Assembly: GCA_033764775.1 (NCBI GenBank)
Contig: JANRIQ010000014.1
Coordinates: 28,948 to 92,947 of the forward strand
DNA length: 64,000 nt
Direction: 5' to 3'
Source: JAWXCE01 sp033764775
GTDB taxonomy: Bacteria; Pseudomonadota; Alphaproteobacteria; Rhizobiales; Rhodomicrobiaceae
The notes beneath the pieces were generated by a model that was not told the origin of the DNA, ran no database searches, and worked only from the letters and a program-made list of their open reading frames with translations. The position numbers were made by a program, and so were the translations under genes. How positions within the stretch are numbered: position 1 is the first letter of the stretch; each line of letters starts with the position of its first letter. Below, in pieces: positions 1 through 11,813 of the stretch.

Positions 1-388
1 GCTTCAGCTTGGCCACCTGCTCCTGGTAAACGGCCTTGGCGGCGGCTTCCGTCACCTGCTCCTTGCCCTTTTTCTCGATGAACAGGTCGCGCAGGGCGCG
101 CAGCTTGAAGTAGTTGATCCGGCTCTCGAAATCAGGGCCGGCGTCGAGTTTCTCCTTGCGCGCGGCGGAGGCCAGCAGATGCGCTTCGATCAGATACTCG
201 ACGATGACGCGACGGCGCGCCTCCACAGGCAAACCGGCGATGACGGAGCCGAACTCGGTTTCGGCGATGGCGACCTCCGCCTCGCTGATGTCCTGTCCAT
301 TCACGCGCGCCACGGGACCCGCGGCTTGGACGCCCAACGGGGCGAGAAGCGCAGCCGCGGCGGCTGCCAAAAATAAAGAGCGTAGCAT
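1..388 (-). CDS. Parvulin-type peptidyl-prolyl isomerase, N-terminal part
   Basis: The frame is open through the left edge of the window, so only the first 129 codons are seen. The protein begins with a clear signal peptide (hydrophobic core at residues 3-20, likely cleavage after VQA), followed by the phrase VARVNGQDIS and a helical segment typical of the SurA/PrsA-like N-terminal chaperone region. The PPIase domain itself would lie outside the window. Family members are periplasmic foldases for exported proteins. The ATG start is preceded by GAGGG. It is divergent from secA, so one intergenic region serves an export ATPase and a periplasmic foldase. The family call rests on the N-terminal part only. 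Confidence 0.75.
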   Translation of the reverse strand, partial: MLRSLFLAAAAAALLAPLGVQAAGPVARVNGQDISEAEVAIAETEFGSVIAGLPVEARRRVIVEYLIEAHLLASAARKEKLDAGPDFESRINYFKLRALRDLFIEKKGKEQVTEAAAKAVYQEQVAKLK

Positions 389-591
389 CACGGTTTTCCC
401 TCAGCCGTTACAACAATCCGATCGCCTTGGCGCTATGATGAAACTGTGGTCGCGGCGCGGCGAAACTGGGTTTGACAGACCTTTATCGTCACCGGCGCTG
501 GCCTTGCGCGAGAAGGGCCTCGCGTTGACAAGGCGAGCGCACCAACCTATCTCTCAAAATGCAGAGCTTGACGCCAAGGGCCATAAACCCC

Positions 592-620
592 TTGCACAAA
601 AATCCCGCAAGCTTTTTATA
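592..620 (+). promoter_or_regulatory. Candidate sigma-70 promoter for secA
   Basis: TTGCAC (592-597) and TTTATA (615-620) are separated by 17 bases, about 105 bases before the secA start. The gap between the divergent parvulin gene and secA (389-724) is the only non-coding stretch here. No terminator or RNA gene was recognised in it. The match is by eye to the consensus and is not proven. Confidence 0.4.
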
Positions 621-724
621 TCAAGCGATCGTATCGCAGGCGGCGAACGCGCGCAAAAGCCGATGACGCATGGACGGCGCCGAGGACGGCTCGCGCGCCG
701 TTAAAGACATTACAAGGCTGGGTC

Positions 725-3658
<2,934 letters not shown>

Positions 3659-3671
3659 ACCGCGACGGCCG

Positions 3672-4034
3672 CTAATAAAGCCTGCCGCCGTTCGGCACCG
3701 GCATGCTTGGCCCAATGAGCACCACCTCGCCCTCCGCATCGGGAAAGCCGAGGGTGAGAGCCTCCGACATGAACGGCCCGATCTGACGCGGCGGAAAGTT
3801 GACGACCGCCGCGACCTGCCGCCCAATGAGAGCCTCCGGCGCATAGTGCTTGACGATCTGAGCCGAGCTTTTCTTCACCCCGATTTCGGGGCCGAAATCG
3901 ATCCAAAGCTGCAACGCTGGCTTGCGCGCTTTTGGGAACGGCTTGGCGTCCACCACCGTGCCGACGCGGATGTCCACCCGCAGAAAATCCTCGATGCCGA
4001 TCTGCGGCGCGACGCCAGCGTCCGGTTTGCTCAT
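3672..4034 (-). CDS. csaA: tRNA-binding-domain protein, CsaA-like
   Basis: This 120-residue protein is almost entirely a single tRNA-binding OB-fold (DIRVGTVVDA near residue 21, VNFPPRQIGP near residue 79, SEALTLG near residue 90). This is the arrangement of CsaA, a dimeric tRNA-binding protein with proposed chaperone activity in export. The ATG overlaps the stop of the upstream TetR-type gene (ATGA), so the two are translationally coupled. It converges on secA with only 13 bases between stops, and an export-related role would suit that position. The link to secretion is inference. Confidence 0.85.
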   Translation of the reverse strand: MSKPDAGVAPQIGIEDFLRVDIRVGTVVDAKPFPKARKPALQLWIDFGPEIGVKKSSAQIVKHYAPEALIGRQVAAVVNFPPRQIGPFMSEALTLGFPDAEGEVVLIGPSMPVPNGGRLY

Positions 4035-4768
4035 GACGCGACCACAGGCGCGCCGCCTGCATCGGACGGCGGGGGCGGCGGCGCTTGCGGCGCCGGCTCG
4101 ACGGGCGGCTGCCCCGCGGAGGTCGGCGAGCGCGACGCCCTTCCCGAGCGCATGGCGCTCCTCATAGCGGCGGCGAACCGCTCGGCCGCGCCCGATGCGG
4201 CGTCCGCCCGTTTCGCCCAACCCTCCGCGCGCCGCAACTGGCGGTCGAGCGCGGCCATCGTCCGCGCCATGCCCGGATCGGAATCGTCTAGCCAGATGCG
4301 GAAAACGCGGGCGTAGATGGCCGTCATCGCCTTCACCCGCACGGCGCCGCCGAGCCCATCGGCGGGAACCCCCGCGGCGGCGAGCATCCAATACTGCGAC
4401 GCCGCGACCGGCCCAGCCTGCGCGAAAGCCGCGCCCAGATCGCCGCGCTCGTCCGCCAGAATGCGCTGGATGGCGGGCTTATACGGCGCCAGCGTCTCGA
4501 ACCGCGTCATCAGGATGTCGAACAGCCGATCGCGCGGCGCGGCGGCCATGTCCTCGGGTTTGAGGGCGTTCAACACGCGGTCGTCGATGATACGGGTGAA
4601 CGCCGCGAGAATTTGCGGCTTGCTTTGAAACACAGGACGAAGCGAGGTCAGCGCAACGCCGGCCTCGGCGGCGACGTCGGCGAGGCTCGCCCCCCTCCAC
4701 CCTTGCCGCGCGGCGACGCGCATCGCCGCCTCGACCAGGCTCTCCCGCAGGTTTGAAGGCTCTGTCAT
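4031..4768 (-). CDS. TetR-family transcriptional regulator
   Basis: Residues 1-60 form a TetR-type helix-turn-helix (RESLVEAAMRVAARQGW, then SLADVAAEAGVALTSLRPVF). The rest is an alpha-helical ligand domain of the kind seen in alphaproteobacterial TetR relatives, followed by a low-complexity Pro/Ala tail of about 45 residues. The ATG at 4768 is chosen because AGGAG lies just upstream. A longer frame to 4807 lacks support. It is packed with the ChaC-like gene (1-base gap) and csaA (ATGA overlap), so the three probably form one operon. The ligand and target are unknown. Confidence 0.8.
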   Translation of the reverse strand: MTEPSNLRESLVEAAMRVAARQGWRGASLADVAAEAGVALTSLRPVFQSKPQILAAFTRIIDDRVLNALKPEDMAAAPRDRLFDILMTRFETLAPYKPAIQRILADERGDLGAAFAQAGPVAASQYWMLAAAGVPADGLGGAVRVKAMTAIYARVFRIWLDDSDPGMARTMAALDRQLRRAEGWAKRADAASGAAERFAAAMRSAMRSGRASRSPTSAGQPPVEPAPQAPPPPPSDAGGAPVVAS

Positions 4769-4769
4769 G

Positions 4770-5378
4770 TCACATCTCCTTCTCGGCCGCCCCCGCGACG
4801 CTCGCATCGTCGAGCGCCTCGCCGCCGAACGTGGGCCGCAGCCAGCGCTTTTTGTTGCGCCCGAGCATCGTCATCAAACGCTCCAGATGAGGCTCATTGA
4901 TGTTCATGTCGCGCAAATGCGCCGCCGTGTTCATAACGTAATCCACATTGCGGCCGGATTTCCCTCGCGCGCGCCGAACGATGCTCGCTTGGATGCACAA
5001 TGGCAAGCGCCCGGCGTATTGGCGGTGCGCCCGGTTCACCATGTAGGCCTGCGCCCGCACGGTGCGGCCTGAGCCGTCCAGAAGGGTGACGGGCTTCAGC
5101 GCCTGATTATAGACCTTCGTCACCTGCTCGCGCGCCCGCAGATATGCCGCAACAGTCCGCATTGCGCGCTGGGGGACGTGATAGGCCACGCCCTCGCACG
5201 CGCCGGACACGTCCAGCCCAAACACCAAGCCGGGAAAGCGGCGGGTTCCGCGATGATTGACGGAGTAAACGCATAAAGCCCGGTGCGCTCCCTCAAGCCG
5301 CGCGCGCGTCGCGTAATCGAACTCGAACCCCGGCTTCCACATCAAGGAGCCGTACCCAAAAACCCACCAGCCCGCCAT
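4770..5378 (-). CDS. Gamma-glutamylcyclotransferase, ChaC-like
   Basis: The N-terminus WWVFGYGSLMWKPGFEF carries the YGSL substrate-loop signature of gamma-glutamylcyclotransferases, followed by RGTRRFPGLVFGL and the Glu of CEGVAYHV, the expected catalytic region. ChaC enzymes cleave glutathione to 5-oxoproline and Cys-Gly in the cytosol. The length (202 residues) fits the family. The start at 5378 has a GGGACGAGG ribosome site, whereas the 21-residue upstream extension looks non-coding. It is first gene of a tight unit with the TetR regulator and csaA. The exact substrate is inferred from family. Confidence 0.85.
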   Translation of the reverse strand: MAGWWVFGYGSLMWKPGFEFDYATRARLEGAHRALCVYSVNHRGTRRFPGLVFGLDVSGACEGVAYHVPQRAMRTVAAYLRAREQVTKVYNQALKPVTLLDGSGRTVRAQAYMVNRAHRQYAGRLPLCIQASIVRRARGKSGRNVDYVMNTAAHLRDMNINEPHLERLMTMLGRNKKRWLRPTFGGEALDDASVAGAAEKEM

Positions 5379-5467
5379 GCCTCGTCCCTGACAGAAATTC
5401 ACGCGAGCCGTAACAAATGACTGATTTGCGCCAGCGCACACACCCGATTTGTAAAAATGCGACGGAA

Positions 5468-6394
5468 TTACCGCGATGCGGCGTCGTCGGACGCGCCCGC
5501 GACGGGCTCAGGCGCCGCCTGGCCGGCTTCGATCACCTGCCGCCGAATGGCGCGCGTGCGGGTGAACAGGCTGAACAGCGCATCGCCGTCTCCCCAGCGG
5601 ATGGCCCGCTGCAGCGCAGTCAGGTCTTCGGTGAAGCGGCCCAGCATTTCGAGAACCGCTTCCTTGTTATTCAAAAAAATATCCCGCCACATCGTCGGAT
5701 CGGAGGATGCGATGCGCGTAAAATCCCGAAAGCCCCCGGCGGAGAATTTGATCACCTCGCGCGCGGTGACCGTTTCGAGATCGGACGCGGTGCCGACGAT
5801 GTTGTAGGCAATGAGGTGCGGCACGTGGCTGGTGATGGCGAGCACCAGATCGTGATGCGCGGGCGTCATGGTCTCCACCTGCGCCCCCAGTCCGCGCCAG
5901 AAGGCCGCAACCGTCGCGGCGGCTGCGTCGTCCGTGGTCTCCAGCGGCGTGAGAATGCACCAACGATTGACGAAAAGATCGGCGACGCCGGAATCCGGAC
6001 CTGAATGCTCAAGCCCCGCCACGGGATGCGCGGGCACGAAATGCGCGTGCGCCGGAATGTAAGGGGCGACGGCGGCGGCGACGGCGGCCTTCACCGAGCC
6101 CACGTCCGAAACAATCGCGCCCGGCTTCAGCCCTGGAGCCAGGTCAGCCGCGACGGCCCCCATGGCGCCCACCGGCACGCAGAGAATGACCAGGTCGGCG
6201 CCGGCCGCCGCCCGCGCCGGATCGGCCGAAGCCTCGTCGGCGAGGCCAAGCTCCCGTAGGCGGCCACGCACCTCCTCGCTCCGATCAGCGACGCGCAGCT
6301 CGCGCGCAAGGCCGCGCTTGCGGGCGCCGCGCAGAATGGACGAGCCGATATGCCCGCCGCCGACGACGCATAGCCGCTCCACGCCCTCAGCCAT
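5468..6394 (-). CDS. tyrA: Prephenate/arogenate dehydrogenase
   Basis: The NAD(P)-binding motif GGGHIGSS starts near residue 10. The family landmarks DVGSVK, HPVAGLEHSGP and the helical C-terminal dimerisation region (SHVPHLIAYNIVGTA) follow in order. The enzyme oxidatively decarboxylates prephenate or arogenate in tyrosine biosynthesis. At 308 residues it has no ACT or chorismate mutase domain. The ATG at 6394 lies inside the end of hisC (8-base overlap), so the two are co-transcribed. HisC-type aminotransferases in this order can also act on aromatic precursors, which would make the pairing functional. That last point is family knowledge and not visible here. Confidence 0.92.
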   Translation of the reverse strand: MAEGVERLCVVGGGHIGSSILRGARKRGLARELRVADRSEEVRGRLRELGLADEASADPARAAAGADLVILCVPVGAMGAVAADLAPGLKPGAIVSDVGSVKAAVAAAVAPYIPAHAHFVPAHPVAGLEHSGPDSGVADLFVNRWCILTPLETTDDAAAATVAAFWRGLGAQVETMTPAHHDLVLAITSHVPHLIAYNIVGTASDLETVTAREVIKFSAGGFRDFTRIASSDPTMWRDIFLNNKEAVLEMLGRFTEDLTALQRAIRWGDGDALFSLFTRTRAIRRQVIEAGQAAPEPVAGASDDAASR

Positions 6395-7496
6395 GACGCG
6401 TCTGCACGAACTCCGCCAGCGCGGCGGCAACGGCGCGGTTCTCCGCCTCCAGACCGATGGTGATGCGCAGGCAATCGGGCAATCCATAGCCGGACGCGCG
6501 TCGCACGATGATTCGCCGTTCGGCCAGGAAAGCATCGGCTTCGGACGAGGTCAGCCCCGGCGCGTCGGGAAAGCGCACGAGAAGGAAATTGGCGACGCTC
6601 GGGACGACGCTGAGCCCGCTCCGCGCGATCTCGGCGGCGAGCCACTCGCGCCAGCGGGCGTTGTGCTCAGCCGCCGCGTCCAGATGCGCGCGGTCGCCAA
6701 GCGATGCGATGGCGGCGGCCATGCCAGGCCCCGACACGTTGAACGGGCTGCGGATGCGGTTGAGCGTTTCCGCCACGCCCGCCGGGCAGTAGGCCCAGCC
6801 GACCCGCGCGCTGGCGAGGCCATGGATTTTGGAGAACGTGCGCGTCATCACCGTATTAGACGTCTCGGCGACGAGGGCGGCGCCGGCGTCGTAGTCCGCC
6901 TCGCGCACATATTCGGCGTAGGCCCCGTCAAGCACGAGGAGCACGCGATCCGGCAGCCCGGCGCGCAACCGCCGCACCTCCGACCCCGGAATGTAGGTGC
7001 CCGTTGGGTTGTTCGGATTGGCGATAAACACCATACGCGTGCGGGGCGTGACGCGCGCGAGGATGGCGTCTACGTCGGCTGTCAGATCGGTCTCGGGCGC
7101 AACCACCGGCGTCGCCCCGATGGCGAGGATTACGATGCGATAAACGGTGAAGCCGTGCTCGGTGTAAATCGCCTCGTCGCCGGGGTCGAGATAGGCCTGG
7201 GCCAAGTAATGGAAGAGTTCGTCGGAGCCGTTGCCGCATACGATGCGCGCAGGGTCGAGGCCGTAGGTCTCCCCGATGGCGTTGCGCAAGGCCCGGGCCG
7301 AGCCGTCCGGATAGCGGTCGAGCGCGGCGGCGGCTCGCACATACGCCTCTCGCGCGGCGGGGCTGGGGCCGAGCGGCGTCTCGTTGGACGACAGCTTCAC
7401 GACGGGCGCGACGCCGGGAAGCGAACTGCGCCCTGGCGTGTAAACGTCGATGTTGCCTATGGAAGGCCGCGCCTTCAACGCGCCACCGGTCTCCAA
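6387..7496 (-). CDS. hisC: Histidinol-phosphate aminotransferase
   Basis: This is a fold-type I PLP aminotransferase with SSNETPLGPSP near the N-terminus, NPNNPTGT for substrate/PLP binding, and the Schiff-base lysine in TFSKIHGLA. It converts imidazole acetol phosphate to histidinol phosphate and often serves aromatic amino acids too. The start is taken as TTG at 7496 because AAGGAG lies six bases upstream and it yields 369 residues, the usual family size. The longer ATG frame from 7592 adds 32 residues unlike the family. It overlaps tyrA by 8 bases. The gap 7497-7729 separates it from a divergent secreted-protein gene. Confidence 0.92.
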   Translation of the reverse strand: METGGALKARPSIGNIDVYTPGRSSLPGVAPVVKLSSNETPLGPSPAAREAYVRAAAALDRYPDGSARALRNAIGETYGLDPARIVCGNGSDELFHYLAQAYLDPGDEAIYTEHGFTVYRIVILAIGATPVVAPETDLTADVDAILARVTPRTRMVFIANPNNPTGTYIPGSEVRRLRAGLPDRVLLVLDGAYAEYVREADYDAGAALVAETSNTVMTRTFSKIHGLASARVGWAYCPAGVAETLNRIRSPFNVSGPGMAAAIASLGDRAHLDAAAEHNARWREWLAAEIARSGLSVVPSVANFLLVRFPDAPGLTSSEADAFLAERRIIVRRASGYGLPDCLRITIGLEAENRAVAAALAEFVQTRHG

Positions 7497-7729
7497 CGCC
7501 TGCTCCTTTTCATCATGGAATGGGCCGGACTCATGCCAGAGCCAACAGGCGCCGGCAAGGGCTAGTTTTACGCGCCCGCTGACGACGGCCAACCCGGGTC
7601 GCGGCTACGCTTGATGCAGGCATAAGTTGTAAAATACGATTCTTTGCCGCTCTTGATTGTGCTAGATGATGATCCGGCCGGGAGCGATCGCGTCGCCCCG
7701 GTCACGTCGTCAACGAGGGGGTAGGTCAC

Positions 7730-8236
7730 ATGAAATACGCATTCGCAGCCATCGTCGGCGCAGCGGCCGTCGCGTCCGCGCTGATCGCGCCGGCCGTCGC
7801 GCAATCCACCTTCAACAAATCCTCGAACGGCGTCGCGGCCAAAGTGCAGGCGACGCCATCGCAGGAAGCCGCGGCGCTCGCCCAGACGCGCTGCGTCGAA
7901 CTCATCAAGCAGCAATCAGCGTTCGACCGCAGCATCGCCGGGTACAACGCCAAGGCCCGCGAGCTGGAGGGCAAAGCCAAGGCGCTGCCGCAAAACGCCT
8001 CGCTCACCCGCGGCTCCGAGAAGTGCAAGAACCAGGCTGAGCAGTTGCAAGCGTTGCAGCAGAACGGCGCGGAGCATTTGGCGTATCTCGACAACATCGC
8101 GGAAAGCGTGAAGCTTTGCCCGTCCTCCATGGCCGAGAAGCTGACCGCGGCGCAGATCGCGATCAAGAAATCCCATGAGGTGATCGAGCGTGTCGCCATC
8201 GCCACGGAAGGCTCGCTCGCCAGCTTCTGCAAATAG
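7730..8236 (+). CDS. Secreted alpha-helical protein of unknown function
   Basis: The 168-residue product has a standard signal peptide (residues 1-24, cleavage at AVAQS). The mature part is predicted helical, rich in Ala, Lys and Gln, with four cysteines that could form two disulfides in the periplasm. No catalytic motif is seen. It is a single gene with its own downstream hairpin terminator. The family is not recognised beyond a general alphaproteobacterial periplasmic protein. Confidence 0.75.
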   Translation: MKYAFAAIVGAAAVASALIAPAVAQSTFNKSSNGVAAKVQATPSQEAAALAQTRCVELIKQQSAFDRSIAGYNAKARELEGKAKALPQNASLTRGSEKCKNQAEQLQALQQNGAEHLAYLDNIAESVKLCPSSMAEKLTAAQIAIKKSHEVIERVAIATEGSLASFCK

Positions 8237-8245
8237 AAACAGGCG

Positions 8246-8284
8246 CAAGCCGCCCGGTCGCGCCCGACAGGCGGCTTGTGTTTT
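8246..8284 (+). terminator. Rho-independent terminator after the 7730-8236 gene
   Basis: A perfect 9-bp stem, CAAGCCGCC (8246-8254) with GGCGGCTTG (8270-8278), is followed by TGTTTT. It lies 10 bases after the stop codon and about 60 bases before metX. Confidence 0.75.
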
Positions 8285-8345
8285 CCACCGCGATGTCTCA
8301 CATCTGCTCGATCGGTAGCGGGCATCGAGCTCTCGGAGGAAAGCC

Positions 8346-9551
8346 TTGACTGGTTGGGCGCTGGCGCAGAGCGACGCGGAGTTGGTGCGCGCGGAGGCCG
8401 ACAACCCGCACAGCCTCGTCGCCCGGTTTCCGGCCCACGCCGCCCTCAAGTTGGACAGCGGCGCCGCGCTCGGGCCGTTCGCCATCGCTTATCAAACCTA
8501 TGGCCAGTTGAACGCGGCCAAATCCAACGCGGTGCTCGTCTGCCATGCGCTCACCGGCGATCAACACGTCGCCAACGCGCATCCGGTCACGCGAAAGGCG
8601 GGCTGGTGGGAGACGATCATCGGCCCCGGCAAGCCGGTGGACACCGAACGCTACTTCGTCATCTGCTCGAATGTGATCGGCGGGTGCATGGGCTCCACCG
8701 GGCCGAGCGCCACGAACCCCGTCACAGGCAAGCCCTACGGTCTCGATTTCCCCGTCATCACCATCGGCGACATGGTGGCCGCGCAAAGCCGCCTTATAGA
8801 CGCGCTTGGCATCGACACGCTGTTCTGCGTCATCGGCGGATCCATGGGCGGCATGCAGGTGCTGGAATGGGCGGCCATGTTCAAGGAGCGTGTGTTCGCC
8901 GCGATGCCTATCGCGACCGCCGCCCGCCACTCTTCGCAGAACATCGCATTTCATGAGGTGGGGCGCCAGGCGGTGATGGCCGACCCCAACTGGCGCGGCG
9001 GGCGCTATCTGGAGGAAGGGGTCAACCCGGCGAAGGGGCTCGCGGTCGCCCGCATGGCCGCGCACATCACCTATCTCTCCGACAAGGCGCTGCACCACAA
9101 GTTCGGGCGGCGCCTGCAAAACCGGCAGGCGGTCACCTTCGGCTTCGACGCCGATTTCCAGGTGGAGAGTTATCTGCGGCATCAGGGCGCGGCGTTCGTC
9201 GATCGGTTCGACGCCAACAGCTATCTCTACATCACCCGCGCCATGGACTATTTCGACCTGGCGGCGGATCATGGCGGCGTGCTCGCCAACGCGTTCAGAG
9301 GCTCCAAAACACGCTTCTGCGTCATCTCCTTCACCAGCGACTGGCTCTACCCCACGCGCGAAAGTCGGCGCATCGTCCATGCGCTGAACGCGGTCGCCGC
9401 CAATGTGAGCTTTGTCGAGATCGAGAGCGACAAGGGCCACGACGCCTTCCTGCTTGACGAACCCGAACTGTTCGCCACAGTGCGCGGGTTTCTCAACTCC
9501 GCCGCCGAAAAGCGCGGCCTTTCGCCCGTCGACGATCGACGCTCTGAATGA
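8346..9551 (+). CDS. metX: Homoserine O-acetyltransferase
   Basis: This alpha/beta-hydrolase-fold acyltransferase activates homoserine with acetyl-CoA (or succinyl-CoA in some relatives) for methionine synthesis. The nucleophile serine is in GGSMGG (about residue 166), with the acid in FTSDWLYP and the histidine in KGHDAF near the C-terminus. The 401-residue length is typical. The start codon is TTG at 8346, chosen for its strong GGAGGAAA site five bases upstream. The stop overlaps the metW start (ATGA), giving a coupled metXW unit. No SAM-II-like leader could be recognised between the upstream terminator and the start. Confidence 0.95.
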   Translation: MTGWALAQSDAELVRAEADNPHSLVARFPAHAALKLDSGAALGPFAIAYQTYGQLNAAKSNAVLVCHALTGDQHVANAHPVTRKAGWWETIIGPGKPVDTERYFVICSNVIGGCMGSTGPSATNPVTGKPYGLDFPVITIGDMVAAQSRLIDALGIDTLFCVIGGSMGGMQVLEWAAMFKERVFAAMPIATAARHSSQNIAFHEVGRQAVMADPNWRGGRYLEEGVNPAKGLAVARMAAHITYLSDKALHHKFGRRLQNRQAVTFGFDADFQVESYLRHQGAAFVDRFDANSYLYITRAMDYFDLAADHGGVLANAFRGSKTRFCVISFTSDWLYPTRESRRIVHALNAVAANVSFVEIESDKGHDAFLLDEPELFATVRGFLNSAAEKRGLSPVDDRRSE

Positions 9552-10198
9552 TTGACGCCCTGACGGACTCTAGGAAAGCGCCGGCGAACGGATCGGCCAC
9601 GGCGCGCGTGGATTTGCTGCTCATCGCGGAGATGGTGCGGCCTGGGGCGCGTGTGCTCGATGTCGGCTGCGGGGCAGGCGAGCTTCTGAAGCTTTTGGAG
9701 ACGACCCGGCAGGTGGACGGGCGCGGCGTGGAGTTGAGCCAGACGGGCGTCAACATCTGCGTCGCGAAAGGCCTCTCGGTCGTGCAAGGCGACGCCGACC
9801 GCGATCTCGTGAACTATCCCGACAACGCTTTCGACTACGCGATCCTCAGCCAGACGCTGCAGGCCACCCAACGCCCGAAATACGTCCTGGAGGAGCTTTT
9901 GCGCATCGGCCGCCACGCCATCGTGTCGTTCCCCAATTTCGGCAATTGGCGCATCCGCATGCAACTGCTCATCGAGGGCAAGATGCCGGTGACGCACAAT
10001 CTGCCGGAGCGCTGGTACCTCTCCCCCAACATCCACTTCTGCACCATCAAGGACTTCCTCGACCTGTGCGCGGAGGTCGGCGCCAATGTGGAGCGGCAGG
10101 TGGCGCTGAACGCCTACGGCCGCAGGCTCGGCGGCGTGCCCTTGTTCATGCAGAACATCATCGGCGAGCAGGCGGTGTTTCTGCTCACCCGCCGCTGA
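9548..10198 (+). CDS. metW: Methionine biosynthesis protein MetW
   Basis: A class I SAM-methyltransferase-like fold opens with VLDVGCGAGELL (motif I, about residue 36). The family hallmarks GRGVELS, QTLQATQRP and SFPNFGNWRIR follow. MetW is translationally coupled to metX through an ATGA overlap. In this order MetX often needs MetW for homoserine acetylation, which is established for related organisms and inferred here. Length is 216 residues, as expected. Confidence 0.95.
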   Translation: MIDALTDSRKAPANGSATARVDLLLIAEMVRPGARVLDVGCGAGELLKLLETTRQVDGRGVELSQTGVNICVAKGLSVVQGDADRDLVNYPDNAFDYAILSQTLQATQRPKYVLEELLRIGRHAIVSFPNFGNWRIRMQLLIEGKMPVTHNLPERWYLSPNIHFCTIKDFLDLCAEVGANVERQVALNAYGRRLGGVPLFMQNIIGEQAVFLLTRR

Positions 10199-10204
10199 CC
10201 CGCC

Positions 10205-10927
10205 TCACCCGTTGCGGATCGGCGCGCCGACGGCTTGACGCACGCGCGCGCGGCGGCCTTTGACGTCGGGCAGCCGGGCGTAGACCTGCTTCACCGCATC
10301 CACAATAAGAACGCCGGCGAAGATCGGCCAGAGCCGGGCGCCCGCGCGCTCCCACGCCACCGCCCCGTGCAGCACCGTGCGCCACGGCCAGGGCGGCGCG
10401 AACAGCGCGGGCGTCACGCATTCGACCGCGAACAGCGAGGATGTGAGAAGCGCCTCGATCTGCCCCGGGCTGAACGGGCGTCCGTGGCCGAAGGGGGTCG
10501 ACTCGGCGCGCGCCCAGAGCCCGCGCCGGTTGGGCGCGACGATCAGCAGACGCCCTTCCGGGCGGAGCACCCGCCACATCTCGCGCAGAAGCGGCCCCGT
10601 GGCCTCCGAATGCTCCAGACAGTGCGCCATGACGATGCGGTCGAAGGTCATGTCGGCGAAGGGCAGATGCGTCTCGTCCACCAGCGCCGTCGCGCATCGG
10701 CCTGTGGGCCATGCGATCGCCCCTTGCGCTTTGGGCATGAGCGCGATGATGCGGCTCGCCTCGCCCAGGAACGGACGCATGAACGGCGTGGCGTAGCCGA
10801 CGCCCGCGAAATCGAGGCCGCGTCCGTCGCGCCAGCGCGCCCGCACCCGGTGGGCGATGATGCGGCGCGCCATGAGGCCGAGCGGCGTGCGGTAAAAGTC
10901 GCGGAGATCGAGCACATCGGGATGCAT
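10205..10927 (-). CDS. Class I SAM-dependent methyltransferase, unknown substrate
   Basis: The protein carries a degenerate glycine-rich motif I (GLDFAGVGYATPF), an acidic segment ADMTFDRIVMAHCLEH, and LREMWRVLRPEGRLLIV, which is the usual motif III region of Methyltransf_11 enzymes. The start at 10927 (MHPDVLDLRDFY) matches the way this alphaproteobacterial family begins. An upstream ATG at 10975 with AGGAGG only two bases away is possible. It converges on metW with a 6-base gap and is divergent from gloB. This neighbourhood is common in the order. The substrate is not known. Confidence 0.8.
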   Translation of the reverse strand: MHPDVLDLRDFYRTPLGLMARRIIAHRVRARWRDGRGLDFAGVGYATPFMRPFLGEASRIIALMPKAQGAIAWPTGRCATALVDETHLPFADMTFDRIVMAHCLEHSEATGPLLREMWRVLRPEGRLLIVAPNRRGLWARAESTPFGHGRPFSPGQIEALLTSSLFAVECVTPALFAPPWPWRTVLHGAVAWERAGARLWPIFAGVLIVDAVKQVYARLPDVKGRRARVRQAVGAPIRNG

Positions 10928-11039
10928 GCTTTTGCCGGCCTCGGCCTTCTGGTCATAAAAAGGGCGCGCGAGCATGCCCTCCTGGCCCATGCATACACCA
11001 ATCGGCGCCGCCGCGCGCGGGACAAACCGGAGGCAGCCC

Positions 11040-11813
11040 ATGCGGGCGCTGGACATTCGACAGTTTTTCTGCGGCCGCGACAATTACGGCGTGCTCATCC
11101 ACGATCCAGCGTCCGGCGAAACGGCGGCGGTGGACACGCCCGAGCTGGGGCCAATCCGGTCCGCGCTCTCCGAAACGGGCTGGCGTCTGACGCACATCTT
11201 CACCACTCATCACCACGGCGACCATGTGGCTGGACACGAGGCGTTGAGGCGGGAGACCGGCTGCGCCGTGGTGGCCGCCGCCGCCGACGCTCACCGCATC
11301 CCCGCCGTCACCGTCGCGCTGCGCGAGGGCGAAGCGGCCCGGCTCGGCGATCACGAGTTCGTCATGCTCGACACGCCAGGACACACCCGCGGCCATGTCG
11401 CCTACCACTGCGAGGCCGCGAGCGTTGCGTTTGTGGGCGACACACTCTTCTCGCTCGGGTGCGGTCGGCTGCTGGAGGGGACGGCGGATGAGATGCACGC
11501 CTCGCTCGCCAAGCTCGCCGCGCTGCCCGCCGAAACCATGATTTATTGCGGCCACGAATACACGCTCGCCAACGCGCGCTTCGCGCTCACCATCGATTCG
11601 GAGAACGCAGCTTTGCGCCGGCGGGCGGCCGAGGCGGAGGCGCTGCGGGCCGACGGCAAACCGTGCGCGCCGATGCGGCTCGCTGATGAATTGCGCGCCA
11701 ATCCGTTTCTGCGCGTTCATGACGAGGCGGTGCAATCGGCGCTCGGCATTCGCGGCGCGCCAGAGGCGGAGGTTTTCGCCGAGATGCGCCGGCGCAAGGA
11801 TAAATTTGCATAA
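11040..11813 (+). CDS. gloB: Hydroxyacylglutathione hydrolase (glyoxalase II)
   Basis: The metallo-beta-lactamase motif THHHGDH (residues 56-62) supplies most of the dinuclear metal ligands. Further ligands sit in DTPGHTRGHV, GDTLFSLGCGR and CGHEYTLAN, all diagnostic of glyoxalase II. It hydrolyses S-lactoylglutathione to lactate and glutathione, completing methylglyoxal detoxification. Length is 257 residues. It is divergent from the methyltransferase, whose 5' end almost abuts it. Confidence 0.95.
   Translation: MRALDIRQFFCGRDNYGVLIHDPASGETAAVDTPELGPIRSALSETGWRLTHIFTTHHHGDHVAGHEALRRETGCAVVAAAADAHRIPAVTVALREGEAARLGDHEFVMLDTPGHTRGHVAYHCEAASVAFVGDTLFSLGCGRLLEGTADEMHASLAKLAALPAETMIYCGHEYTLANARFALTIDSENAALRRRAAEAEALRADGKPCAPMRLADELRANPFLRVHDEAVQSALGIRGAPEAEVFAEMRRRKDKFA

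Noticed and set aside
6162..7565. A 467-codon plus-strand open frame
   Set aside because: Antisense to hisC and tyrA, whose motifs are intact; a GC-skew artefact.
8281..8345. SAM-II riboswitch before metX
   Set aside because: The 65-base leader is too short and shows none of the conserved pseudoknot sequence I would expect.
8298..9440. A 380-codon minus-strand open frame
   Set aside because: Antisense to metX, which has a complete catalytic triad and a strong ribosome site.
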